Positions 44,733-52,839 are shown, counted from the first letter of the stretch. The stretch: DNA of 53,479 nt from an uncultured Bacteroidales bacterium (GCA_944323445.1 CALUSM010000017.1:1-53479), one strand, 5' to 3'. Notes: generated from the sequence alone by a model not told the origin. Program-made: numbers and translations.

Positions 44733-45506
44733 ATGATGATGACGAAATTCCCAACAATCTGCCTGACGATTCTGCTCTGCATTTCCGCCGGTATCTGTGC
44801 GGCACAGAGCAAGGACACAACTGCCTGCATGAAGATGGAAGAGGCGATGCAGGCCGGGAAAGAGGATGCCGGGCGCATGATTGAGGAGACCGGGCGCATG
44901 ATTGAGGAAGTGCAGGAGAAAGTCGTCCGGCAGAAGAAGGCCATGACCGCATACCGGAAAGCCCTCGACCCGAAAGTACGGACGAGGAGAGTCATCGGCT
45001 GGACTGCCGCGGCGGTACTCGTCACCGCGCTGCTCTCTGCGATGACTGTCATCATGAGAAAAAAATACGGAAACAGTACCGCATCCCCCGTATCAGGCCA
45101 GGAGCGGAAAAAGATAGAGGAAATGACCGCCCTGCTGACAGGCCTGCTCTCCGAAAAGGACCCGGAAAGCGGAATTTCCAAGGAGAACTGCGCACGCCTG
45201 AAAAAAATGGCCGGAGACAAGCACAGCCTCATCTCCGCCGTACTGAGCTCCTACCGCATAACTCACCCGGAGTTTATCTCCGTACTTCAGAGCTACGGCC
45301 TCACCGATGAGGAGACCGGATACTGCTGTCTTTACGCCGCGGGGCTCAACGGCAAGGACATCTCGTTCCTGCTCAACAACGGAGGCCGCAGCCACTACAA
45401 CACCGCCAGCCGGATACGGGCCAGGCTCGGCCTGCGGGAAAGCGACACGAACCTCAGCATCTATATCCGCAGCCTGCTTGCGAACTGCGACAGGGACAGC
45501 AAATGA
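44733..45506 (+). CDS. Membrane-anchored LuxR-like transcriptional regulator
   Basis: 257 residues. Three consecutive ATGs start it; the first is listed. Order of parts: signal-like hydrophobic N-terminus (to about 24); a periplasmic coiled-coil with a repeated GRMIEE motif (about 30-90); one transmembrane helix (VIGWTAAAVLVTALLSAMTVIM, about 88-110); a cytoplasmic linker; and a C-terminal HTH of the atypical Bacteroidales LuxR kind (LTDEETGYCCLYAAGLNGKDISFLLN, then the basic YNTASRIRARLGL and DTNLSIYIRSLL). Such one-component regulators often sit next to an outer-membrane barrel gene, as here. The target is inferred to be the following gene, whose promoter bears repeated ATTAAACTTT boxes. 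Confidence 0.75.
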   Translation: MMMTKFPTICLTILLCISAGICAAQSKDTTACMKMEEAMQAGKEDAGRMIEETGRMIEEVQEKVVRQKKAMTAYRKALDPKVRTRRVIGWTAAAVLVTALLSAMTVIMRKKYGNSTASPVSGQERKKIEEMTALLTGLLSEKDPESGISKENCARLKKMAGDKHSLISAVLSSYRITHPEFISVLQSYGLTDEETGYCCLYAAGLNGKDISFLLNNGGRSHYNTASRIRARLGLRESDTNLSIYIRSLLANCDRDSK

Positions 45507-45522
45507 CCGCCGGCCGGGAAAG

Positions 45523-45605
45523 ATGAAACTTTTCCATAACGCACCTCTGACAATCAACGATTTGCACCTTCAAAAATTAAACTTTTCATGTTGTGATTAA
45601 ACTTT
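45523..45605 (+). promoter_or_regulatory. Putative operator: three AT(T/G)AAACTTT boxes
   Basis: ATGAAACTTT at 45523-45532, ATTAAACTTT at 45576-45585 and ATTAAACTTT at 45596-45605. The last two are exactly 20 bp apart (about two helical turns). The middle box ends just before the -33 element and the last lies between -33 and -7 of the barrel gene's promoter. This fits binding of a dimeric regulator on one DNA face; the adjacent LuxR-like gene is the obvious candidate. Confidence 0.5.
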
Positions 45606-45621
45606 ATCCCCTCCATTTTTG
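45591..45621 (+). promoter_or_regulatory. Promoter of the outer-membrane barrel gene, overlapping a hairpin
   Basis: TTG (45591-45593), 20 nt, then CATTTTTG (45614-45621). The bases 45603-45628 form an 8-bp hairpin TTTATCCC / GGGATAAA with a 10-nt loop that includes most of the -7 box. ATG 45640 follows after 18 nt. Confidence 0.5.
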
Positions 45622-45639
45622 GGATAAAAACCGATTACC

Positions 45640-47757
45640 ATGAAAGCCATTTTTCTCACCGTTCTCAAAACTTCAGTCCTGCTGCCCCTCCTATGCATAT
45701 CCGCTCTGCCGGCATATTCCCAGGACACCTCCGAATCCACACTCCAGGACACCCTGACCCTCGAAGAAGTCGTCGTCATCGCCCGCCGCACCCGCCATCA
45801 GGCCGACGGCTACACGGTGAACCTGCGCTCCTCCGACATTGTCCGGGGCAAGAGCACTTCGGACGCCCTTGTATTCCTGCCGGGTGTCAGCCGCCAGGGC
45901 TCCGTCTACAGAATCAACGGCATCGATATCAGCGAGATCTACGTGGACGGAATGAAACTCACGAGTTTCGACGAGCTGGACAACATCCCGGCGGACAGAA
46001 TCGACAAGGTCAAGGTCAATTACCTCGCAGGACTCAACCAGAACGCCTCAATCACCGGCGGAACCATCGAAATCACACTGAAACGTATTCCGGAAGGCGG
46101 CTACTCCGGCAGCGTCTCCGCCATAGGAGGCTATGCCAATTACGGAGGTCTGGGCAATGCCGGTATGCTCTTCCAGGCCCGCTACGGCGCAACCAGCATC
46201 TACAACAGCCTCACCGTCAACGGCGGAGCAATGAAGGAGCGCGGCCTGCAGAGTACCCTGACCTCCGGCGGCGGGCTGCTTTCCGAGAAAGACGAGCTAA
46301 CCTCTGCCCCGTTCTGGGGAATCCAGGACCGCCTCAGCATCAATCAGGAAATCAACAGAAGGAACAATATCGGGTTCAGCTACTATGCAGGATGGAGCCG
46401 CTCCTCCACGGAGACCGCAACACGCGAAGGCACCGTCTCCACCTCCATGCTCAACAACAGCGGACGCCTGACTCAGGAGGCCACTCTCAGATATTCCTCG
46501 GTATTCAATGACCGAGGGACATCCATGACCGTCACCGCCGACTGGCTCAACCGCAGCCTGTCCACCGAATACCTCTATACATCGGAACAGGAACCGTCCC
46601 GGCAGCAGGAGCAGTCCGCGCAGGAGAGCCGGGACAACATGCTGAAACTGGCAGCCGATTTTTCCGACCCTCTGTCAGAAAAATTGGAACTGGAATACGG
46701 TGCCTCGGTCCAGTACATCACCTCCACGTATGCTCCCGAAACCGCGTCAGAAGGATTCCTGAGCAGCAGCCTCCCTACCCGGACCAGGGCCTTTACCCCG
46801 CTCGCCTATGCCTCCATCTCCGGAAAATTGTGGAGAATCCAGTACAGCGCCGGCCTGAACCTCCAGATGAACTGGATAGAGTACTCCCCTCTCGACGGCA
46901 GCGGCAGCCCTTCCAGAAACATCCAGTGGGGCATCAACCCCTCCGTCCAGTTCCGCATGCCGTTAGACAGCCGCGGACGTTTCTCCATGAGACTGAACTA
47001 CAGGCATCAGCTCGACAACATCCCGTATGACGCCATCTCCACTACCGTCCGCTGGACCGACCCCTGGCATTATTCCGTCGGCAATCCGGACCTGGTCGCC
47101 CCTACCCGCGACCGCATCATGCTCGGCCTCTCCCTTTTCGGGGACATCCTGACATTGCAGGGTTCCTACACTCATTCCCGCAACTCCATTTACTGGGACA
47201 ACCGCACCGACCCCGGCTCTCCCGACATTTTTTACGAGACCCCTGTCAATCTCCCCCATCGCAATTCCTACGGCCTCAACGCCGAACTCAACCTCAACCC
47301 TCTCAAGCCGTGGCGGATAAAACTCTCCGCCGAATACACCTTCAACGTGGAGAACAGTACCATCGGCGGGATTACCTACCGCGGCACGAACACACACCAG
47401 TTCTACATGCTCCTCAACCAGCTCAGCTTCAAGGGCTGGGGAACGGTCATCAACGCAGTCTACGAACCGACGTTCCGTACCTTCGGGTACACCTACCACT
47501 CGGTGTACACGGTCAATCTCCAGCTGTACAAGACATTCCTGGACGGTCGGCTCAGGGTAGCCCTGTCCGGTAACGTCGCGGGAAAACGCCGCCGGATAGA
47601 CCGTACGGTCGGCGACCGGATCATCACCCACGCCTACACGACACCTGCGCAGACCGCCACGCTGTCCGTCTTCTGGTCTTTCTCGGGAGGCCGGAAAGTC
47701 AGTGTGCGCAGGGTCAGCGGTAGCCAGAGCTACGAGGAGATCGTCAATGAACGGTGA
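45640..47757 (+). CDS. TonB-receptor-type outer-membrane beta-barrel protein
   Basis: The 705-residue exported protein has a signal peptide (to about residue 28, ALPAYS), then a TonB-box-like LTLEEVVVIARRTRHQADGYTV, a plug domain (VRGKSTSDALVFLPGV, INGIDISEIYVDGMKL, VKVNYLAG) and a C-terminal barrel of alternating strands ending FWSFSGGRKVSVRR. The N-terminal carboxypeptidase-like domain common in SusC relatives is absent, and no SusD partner follows. This places it with the outer-membrane-beta-barrel (OMP_b-brl_3) group. It may export or import an unknown ligand. The gene is preceded by a membrane-anchored regulator; its 3' end overlaps the convergent ATPase gene by 28 bp. Confidence 0.85.
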   Translation: MKAIFLTVLKTSVLLPLLCISALPAYSQDTSESTLQDTLTLEEVVVIARRTRHQADGYTVNLRSSDIVRGKSTSDALVFLPGVSRQGSVYRINGIDISEIYVDGMKLTSFDELDNIPADRIDKVKVNYLAGLNQNASITGGTIEITLKRIPEGGYSGSVSAIGGYANYGGLGNAGMLFQARYGATSIYNSLTVNGGAMKERGLQSTLTSGGGLLSEKDELTSAPFWGIQDRLSINQEINRRNNIGFSYYAGWSRSSTETATREGTVSTSMLNNSGRLTQEATLRYSSVFNDRGTSMTVTADWLNRSLSTEYLYTSEQEPSRQQEQSAQESRDNMLKLAADFSDPLSEKLELEYGASVQYITSTYAPETASEGFLSSSLPTRTRAFTPLAYASISGKLWRIQYSAGLNLQMNWIEYSPLDGSGSPSRNIQWGINPSVQFRMPLDSRGRFSMRLNYRHQLDNIPYDAISTTVRWTDPWHYSVGNPDLVAPTRDRIMLGLSLFGDILTLQGSYTHSRNSIYWDNRTDPGSPDIFYETPVNLPHRNSYGLNAELNLNPLKPWRIKLSAEYTFNVENSTIGGITYRGTNTHQFYMLLNQLSFKGWGTVINAVYEPTFRTFGYTYHSVYTVNLQLYKTFLDGRLRVALSGNVAGKRRRIDRTVGDRIITHAYTTPAQTATLSVFWSFSGGRKVSVRRVSGSQSYEEIVNER

Positions 47758-49118
47758 CACTCATCAAGAGATTTTTTCGAAAGAAATCTTTTCAGCAGGA
47801 AGGTAAGAAAATATGGGAAAGTATAGAACTTGCCATTATAACCGATGTTCTTATACCCAAGCTTTATACCATACTTTATGTCCGGATACCGCACGTCCTC
47901 AGTCAGTTTGTTAAGTGAAGGTGTCGCTCCGTCTTTTGCCTTAACTTCTACAGGAACCAGCGAATCCGCATCTCTGATAAAGAAATCCATTTCAAGGGAA
48001 GGCTTGTCACTGTTATAGTAGAAAAGCCTGTATCCCTGCTTTACAAGCATATCACCCACGATATTTTCGTAAACGGCACCTTTATATGTTCCGAGATTCC
48101 TATTTGCCCTCAAATCTTCCTGAGCCTCTTCGTCAAGCGATGCAATCAGCAGACCGGTATCCTTGAAATATATTTTATAAAGTTTCGGATCATAATTTCC
48201 TTTGAGAGGCAGTTCCGGATGATTCAAACAGTAACAGATATTGATTACCCCTGCATCCGCAAGCCATTCCACACAACCTATGTAATCTCTGTTTCTCGCA
48301 TTTTTTGCTATCTTGGTTATCTGGAACCGTTTATTCTCCTTTGAAAGAAAGGTTGAGACATGATTATATACCGCTTTGACCTTGGCCTTGTCCAGTCCTT
48401 CCACATATTTGGTAATGTCTTCCTCATAATCCTTAAGCAGCTGTTTCTGAATAGCCAAAGTCCCGCTGAAATTCTTATTCGCCACATAGGTGTTTACAAC
48501 TTCCGGCATCCCCCCTACTATGACATAATCCCGGAAAATATCCAGCAGTACTTCCATCTGCAAAGATGAAAGAGGTTTAAGTTCCAGCATGTGGCCGTAA
48601 AGTTCCTCCACAAAGTCTTCTGAATATCCTTTGGCCCAGAGAAATTCCTCGAAGTCCATGGAATGCATCTCGTAATCATCCTTGTAACCGACACTGTTGG
48701 ATTCTATTTCCCTGTAATTTATCCCCATAAGAGAACCGGAACAGATGACGTCGAACCGACCGTCCAGCTTAAAAAATTTCAAAGATGTCGCGCAATTGGG
48801 ACAGGCCTGCAGCTCATCGAAGAAAAGGATTGTCTCTCCTGGTATAAACTTGAAATCGGGATTCAGTAATGACATATTTTTAAGAATGGCATCGACCTCA
48901 AACCCGTCATCGAAAATACTGCGATATTTTTTCTGCTCAATAAAGTTAATTTCGATAAAACTGGTATAATTCCGACTCGCAAACCACTCTACGGAGCGTG
49001 TTTTTCCGACCTGTCTGGCCCCTTTGATGATAAGAGGCTTACTATCAGGATTATTCTTCCAGTCAATCAGATATGAATCAATCTTTCTTTTCAGTAGGCC
49101 ATCCATGTTTTCTGTCAT
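47730..49118 (-). CDS. AAA_14/DUF4143 ATPase
   Basis: 462 residues. An N-terminal AAA_14 ATPase with Walker A PLIIKGARQVGKTRSVEWF and the Walker B-like ILFFDELQACP, then CSGSLMG. A C-terminal DUF4143 nuclease-like domain follows (GAVYENIVGDML, LEMDFFIRDADSLVPVEVKAKDG). The family is widespread, often mobile or in variable loci, and of unclear function; links to toxins or chromosome maintenance have been proposed. The gene is visibly AT-richer than its neighbours, uses codons such as ATA and TTT freely, and stands alone. The last 14 or so residues (KKSLDECHRSLTISS) read partly through the antisense of the barrel gene, so the native stop may have been lost. Confidence 0.88.
   Translation of the reverse strand: MTENMDGLLKRKIDSYLIDWKNNPDSKPLIIKGARQVGKTRSVEWFASRNYTSFIEINFIEQKKYRSIFDDGFEVDAILKNMSLLNPDFKFIPGETILFFDELQACPNCATSLKFFKLDGRFDVICSGSLMGINYREIESNSVGYKDDYEMHSMDFEEFLWAKGYSEDFVEELYGHMLELKPLSSLQMEVLLDIFRDYVIVGGMPEVVNTYVANKNFSGTLAIQKQLLKDYEEDITKYVEGLDKAKVKAVYNHVSTFLSKENKRFQITKIAKNARNRDYIGCVEWLADAGVINICYCLNHPELPLKGNYDPKLYKIYFKDTGLLIASLDEEAQEDLRANRNLGTYKGAVYENIVGDMLVKQGYRLFYYNSDKPSLEMDFFIRDADSLVPVEVKAKDGATPSLNKLTEDVRYPDIKYGIKLGYKNIGYNGKFYTFPYFLTFLLKRFLSKKSLDECHRSLTISS
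47769..47792 (+). terminator. Weak terminator for the barrel gene, inside the ATPase gene
   Basis: Hairpin AGATTTTTT-CGA-AAGAAATCT (47769-47789; one G-T pair) followed by TTT. It starts 12 nt after the barrel-gene stop and lies within the 3' coding end of the convergent ATPase gene. Confidence 0.4.
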
Positions 49119-49131
49119 TATAAATTCACTG

Positions 49132-49139
49132 CAAATATA
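49132..49139 (-). promoter_or_regulatory. Promoter -7 box of the AAA_14/DUF4143 gene
   Basis: TATATTTG on the minus strand ends 13 nt before ATG 49118. Confidence 0.5.
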
Positions 49140-49142
49140 ATG

Positions 49143-49196
49143 ATTTCACATTATCCGGCATTAAACTACCTTAAGATTTCACACTTTCCGCCATAC
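49143..49196. repeat. Imperfect 21-bp direct repeat upstream of the ATPase gene
   Basis: ATTTCACATTATCCGGCAT at 49143-49161 and ATTTCACACTTTCCGCCAT at 49176-49194 agree at 16 of 19 positions and are 33 bp apart (about three helical turns). They could be an operator or a mark left when the AT-rich gene arrived. Confidence 0.45.
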
Positions 49197-49286
49197 TTTA
49201 TGTATCATTTTCACAATTTCTGCTATCTTCTTAACCGGATTGTGATAACTAAAAAATCTTTATACTCGCAGTACATTATTTTATTG

Positions 49287-49294
49287 TATTTTTG
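49287..49294 (+). promoter_or_regulatory. Promoter -7 box of the propeller lipoprotein gene
   Basis: TATTTTTG matches TAnnTTTG and ends 18 nt before ATG 49313. Confidence 0.5.
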
Positions 49295-49312
49295 TTATAA
49301 AATCCGCATTGT

Positions 49313-50377
49313 ATGAAAAAGAATCTCATCCTCCTGCCGGCAGCGCTGATATTTGCTGCCTCCTGCTCCGGAACATCCGGTGACATTCCTACTTACACAG
49401 AGTCCGAATTTGCCTCCGCATCCGCTGAAATCTCGATGGCAGACCTCGGGGAACGGGGGTACGAAGTGGAGAGGATCCTTCTCTCGGGCGCTGAGGAAAG
49501 CGGACGGCTGCTCGTTTCGGATGCAGTAGACGTAGTATTGACCGAGGACAATATTTTCATGCTTACGGCAGATATGAAGGTGCTGAGGCTGTCCAGGGAC
49601 GGCAGACTGAAAGGTTATGTCGGAGTCAAGGGCAATGGTCCCGGGGAATACCTGTTTGTCAATGACATCTTTCTCGCTCCGGACGGGAACGGCATCTGTA
49701 TCAATGATATAATGAAAGGCGTCCTCACCTACGGACTGGACGGGACATACATCGGGACCCGGGAGCCAGAGACTCAGGCACAGATGGCCTACACCTTGGC
49801 CGACGGTCCATACATACTGGAATCCGTACAGACAGTGCTCGGCAACGAAGCCGACCGGCTCCGCATCCGGGACACCAGCGGCCGTCAGACAGGCAGGTTC
49901 GCCAACCATCTGCTTTTCCGGCTCACTCCCAAGGCCAATGTCACTGCATATCAGGAATACAAGGCCCTCTTCCAGAACGGGGACGGAGAGATCATCTTCC
50001 ACCAGATGAGCACCGACACCATATTCACCGTGCATCCGGAAGTCCCGTCCATCGAACCGAGGTGCTGCTTCACCTTCCGGCATGGAATCGCACAGAGCGA
50101 CCTGTCCTCATTCACTGATGTCTGGAACGATATCTACTTTATCTATGACTACGCCGAGGATGCTGCCTTCCGCTACGTCACCCTCATGGAGCCCGGCCAG
50201 CAGAAGCAGCTCTACCTGATCGACAAGACCGACAGCACCATCTACCGCTCGGCACTCACCTTCCCCGGCTCAGAGGAAGCCTTCTACCCCAAGTGGCAGT
50301 ACGGTGACCAGCTCATCGACTACTGCCTCACCGATGACGAGGAGCCCTGCCTGACGATACTCCGTTACAGAAATTGA
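49313..50377 (+). CDS. Six-bladed beta-propeller lipoprotein
   Basis: 354 residues with signal peptide and lipobox FAASC (lipidated Cys18). After a short spacer come propeller blades of the Bacteroidales '6-bladed beta-propeller' family. The marker GNGPGEYLFVNDIFLAPDG (the GxGPGEY turn) is followed by LTYGLDGTYIGT and repeated D-G turns, ending CLTILRYRN. Such lipoproteins face the periplasm or surface and occur in many copies per genome; their ligands are unknown. The convergent gene at 50564 is a paralogue of the same fold but on the other strand, with two palindromes between them. Confidence 0.82.
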   Translation: MKKNLILLPAALIFAASCSGTSGDIPTYTESEFASASAEISMADLGERGYEVERILLSGAEESGRLLVSDAVDVVLTEDNIFMLTADMKVLRLSRDGRLKGYVGVKGNGPGEYLFVNDIFLAPDGNGICINDIMKGVLTYGLDGTYIGTREPETQAQMAYTLADGPYILESVQTVLGNEADRLRIRDTSGRQTGRFANHLLFRLTPKANVTAYQEYKALFQNGDGEIIFHQMSTDTIFTVHPEVPSIEPRCCFTFRHGIAQSDLSSFTDVWNDIYFIYDYAEDAAFRYVTLMEPGQQKQLYLIDKTDSTIYRSALTFPGSEEAFYPKWQYGDQLIDYCLTDDEEPCLTILRYRN

Positions 50378-50395
50378 CGGCCAGCTTCCTCTCCG

Positions 50396-50433
50396 GAAGG
50401 TGCCGGGAAAACACCTGATGTGTCGGCACCTTC
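50396..50433. repeat. Palindrome 2a of a mirror-loop pair
   Basis: Perfect 10-bp arms GAAGGTGCCG / CGGCACCTTC with an 18-nt loop (GGAAAACACCTGATGTGT). It begins 19 nt after the propeller gene's stop and could act as a rightward terminator, though only a few T's follow. Confidence 0.75.
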
Positions 50434-50501
50434 TCGATTTAGTTATATTCAGAACCGCATTAGAGGTACTTCTCGCCCATATTGCCTGAGATACCCATAG
50501 G

Positions 50502-50539
50502 GAAGGTGCCGACAGAAGCTGTGTTTCACCGTCACCTTC
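50502..50539. repeat. Palindrome 2b of a mirror-loop pair
   Basis: Arms GAAGGTGCCG / CGTCACCTTC (one mismatch) with an 18-nt loop (ACAGAAGCTGTGTTTCAC). Reversed and complemented, this loop agrees with the loop at 50406-50423 at 11 of 18 positions, including AAACAC, whereas in direct orientation only 6 agree. The 68 bp between the two palindromes show nothing recognisable. Confidence 0.75.
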
Positions 50540-50563
50540 CAGCATTGCGTTTTGCGTATATAA

Positions 50564-51742
50564 TCAATCTTTCAGCCGGGCGAGCATCAGCACATCGTTG
50601 TCCGTAGGCTGCAGGTCGGAAAGAATCGCCCGGACCCGCTTCGCCGCAGAACCGGTCAGCATCCCTTGCTCCAGGGCCTGGGGAGCCGCGACTAAGAACT
50701 CCTCCGCCGGAATGCTCTGTACCAGATAACCGCACTGGATAGAATATCCGCCCTGATACCCGCCGAGAAAGTCATTGAGAATCTCAGTAGGATAACTTAC
50801 GCTCTTCCCTGACTTCAAGTCCGTAAGCACATTGGCCACAGGTACTCCGATGATTATGCGCGGCATGTATTCCTGCATTTCCGTCAGGACAGAGAGCACT
50901 TTTCCCGGCAGCAGGGTACTTTTCAAGGAAGAGCCGCTCTTCAATGACCGGGTATTGACAGTAAACACCGGCCGCAGCACATCCCCTTCCAGGACATACA
51001 GGGTATCGGGCCAGTTGCCGCTGGACTCGAACGACACATCCAGCGCACCGTCGATATTGAAAGACGTACCCACGAGAGTATTGGACGGAGTCCGGGTGCG
51101 CTGCCTTCCGACCTCGGGTATCTCCCAGAGGATCTTGCCCGAAAGGTCCTGGCACCAGGCTATAGCCGGACATGAATCCTCCTCATAAGGCACCGCCATG
51201 ACCGTCAGCGTGCCGGCCCGCCCGTCCACCATGAAACTGGCCGAGCCCGCTCCGAACTCGTCCATCGGCTTATATGCTAACGGGACAGTCCCCAGATATT
51301 TCCCCGAAGTCAGGTCATAGGTCTTGATACGGTCCGCCGCATCCATTATCCACACCCTGCCGCCGTCCTCGTCCACAAAAGTCTGAGAGGAATTCAGATA
51401 CTCCCCTGGGCCGCGCCCGAGATGCCCCACGTTACAGATGAACCTTCCGGTATGCCGGTCGAACACCCTGACAGGAGCCTTGCTCAGAATGGCCTGAGCG
51501 TCTTTGACCAGATAATTTTTCGTAATGAGCACTTTCGCCGCGGTGAATGCATCCAGAGTATCGCTGTCCAGCGCGATGAATTCCGGCTCCGCAGCCAGGT
51601 TCGAGAACACCAGAGTATCCTGTCCCTCCGTCATCTGAGAATAGTCGAAAGTCACCAGACCTCCCTCTCCGAGCCCTCCCCTGCCGCAGGAGGCTGCCAG
51701 GAGCACCGCCGTTGCAGCCAGGAAAAATTTTACCGATTTCAT
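50564..51742 (-). CDS. Six-bladed beta-propeller lipoprotein
   Basis: 392 residues with signal peptide and lipobox LAASC (lipidated Cys19). The family turn GHLGRGPGEYLNSSQTFVD and blade motifs IKTYDLTSGKYLGTV and DGRAGTLTVMAV show the same propeller type as the gene at 49313, though overall identity is low. The C-terminal extension (TGSAAKRVRAILSDLQPTDNDVLMLARLKD) is a helical tail seen in the longer members. It lies 20 nt after an unrecognised gene in the same direction, probably cotranscribed with it. Periplasmic or surface location; ligand unknown. Confidence 0.82.
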   Translation of the reverse strand: MKSVKFFLAATAVLLAASCGRGGLGEGGLVTFDYSQMTEGQDTLVFSNLAAEPEFIALDSDTLDAFTAAKVLITKNYLVKDAQAILSKAPVRVFDRHTGRFICNVGHLGRGPGEYLNSSQTFVDEDGGRVWIMDAADRIKTYDLTSGKYLGTVPLAYKPMDEFGAGSASFMVDGRAGTLTVMAVPYEEDSCPAIAWCQDLSGKILWEIPEVGRQRTRTPSNTLVGTSFNIDGALDVSFESSGNWPDTLYVLEGDVLRPVFTVNTRSLKSGSSLKSTLLPGKVLSVLTEMQEYMPRIIIGVPVANVLTDLKSGKSVSYPTEILNDFLGGYQGGYSIQCGYLVQSIPAEEFLVAAPQALEQGMLTGSAAKRVRAILSDLQPTDNDVLMLARLKD

Positions 51743-51762
51743 ATTTTTGCCATTGAATCTAT

Positions 51763-52785
51763 TTACTTACCCCTGCGGTCAAATCGATATTTCCCGCGTT
51801 CCGTCCTGTCCGTGAAAAACCGGAAAGAGGCTATCTCCCGGTCAAAGACATGAAGCGATGCCGTAACCTCCGGATATTTTTTAATATGCACCCTCTCCAT
51901 CGAGAGCGGACAGAAAGCGAATATACGGTCCGTTCCCTGCACATCGAGCAGCCGGCACATACTGTTGAAAATTACAGCATCCCCCGATTTCAGGACAATA
52001 TTGAAAAATGGAAGATCCTCCTTGCCGCATTTCACCTCCACTTCAAAACAAAGCAGCGCCGGGTTGATTTCGACCTCGTCGCTTACCGGGTCGAAATGAA
52101 TGTCCGAGAAGAAGCCGCTGTAGTGTCGATAGTCTTTAGATTTGCTGAAACATATCTCTCCGCCCACCGGTGTCATGACTTTCAGACAGGCGGAATAAGG
52201 GACAAACGCCTCCTCCACCGGCATTGTCAGACGGAAAAATTTAAAGCAAGCCCACTCTTTCCACTGCAGAGGGACGTCACCCTCCTCAATGATTCCTATA
52301 TCATAGAGAACTCCGGGCTCAAGCATCCCGCTGCTCACCGGAACAGTCAGTGTCAGCTTGTCCTCCTCCTGTCCGACCGGCATGGAATAATCCACATCCA
52401 TCTTACAGACGATCTTCCGTGGAATCTCCTCCGTCGCCTTCTTAGAGGCCTCGCTGTACATATCCAGGATCTTCCGATACGAGGATCGGTCCATCTTTAT
52501 GGACTCGGACACCTGGCCTTCCTTATATTCCCATTCATTGAACCGACTGACGTCATGCTGATAAGCCGCGCAGTCCTCGTCCTTGAAAATCGCTACTCTT
52601 ATCCTGACAGTCTTCTCCTCATTGAGGTCCCCGTTACTAAACACCTCCTGCTGAAGAGTTATACCCTTGATGCTGTCATCCCAGATCAGGCTTTTGAATC
52701 TCGAGTCCGGATTCGGCTCATGGCCGTCCTTGCAGACATCGACAAGGGATGACGGGTGATAAAAAAAGTATCTACGGCTGTCCAT
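51763..52785 (-). CDS. Unrecognised cytosolic protein
   Basis: ATG 52785 (MDSRRYFFYHPSSLVDVCKDG) gives 340 residues. The frame extends to a GTG at 52833, but that codon lies upstream of the -7 box and is rejected. No signal peptide or membrane segment. The N-terminal half is mixed and charged (KGITLQQEVFSNGDLNEEKTVRIRVAIFKDEDCAAYQHDV). The middle has SSGMLEPGVLYDIGIIEEGDVPLQWKEWACFKFFRLTMP. The last third is beta-rich with several Cys. It ends RGKYRFDRRGK. I recognise no family. It precedes the propeller lipoprotein gene by 20 nt. Confidence 0.7.
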   Translation of the reverse strand: MDSRRYFFYHPSSLVDVCKDGHEPNPDSRFKSLIWDDSIKGITLQQEVFSNGDLNEEKTVRIRVAIFKDEDCAAYQHDVSRFNEWEYKEGQVSESIKMDRSSYRKILDMYSEASKKATEEIPRKIVCKMDVDYSMPVGQEEDKLTLTVPVSSGMLEPGVLYDIGIIEEGDVPLQWKEWACFKFFRLTMPVEEAFVPYSACLKVMTPVGGEICFSKSKDYRHYSGFFSDIHFDPVSDEVEINPALLCFEVEVKCGKEDLPFFNIVLKSGDAVIFNSMCRLLDVQGTDRIFAFCPLSMERVHIKKYPEVTASLHVFDREIASFRFFTDRTERGKYRFDRRGK

Positions 52786-52813
52786 AGGCTGATTGCTGTT
52801 TGTGTGGTTAGTG

Positions 52814-52821
52814 CAAATATA
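52814..52821 (-). promoter_or_regulatory. Promoter -7 box of the unrecognised gene
   Basis: TATATTTG on the minus strand, 28 nt upstream of ATG 52785; the palindrome pair begins 18 bp further upstream. Confidence 0.5.
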
Positions 52822-52839
52822 GTAATTTTCCACTCAATA

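Noticed and set aside
52785-52833. GTG start at 52833 for the unrecognised gene
   Set aside because: The codon lies upstream of the -7 box, so the transcript would not contain it; ATG 52785 fits.
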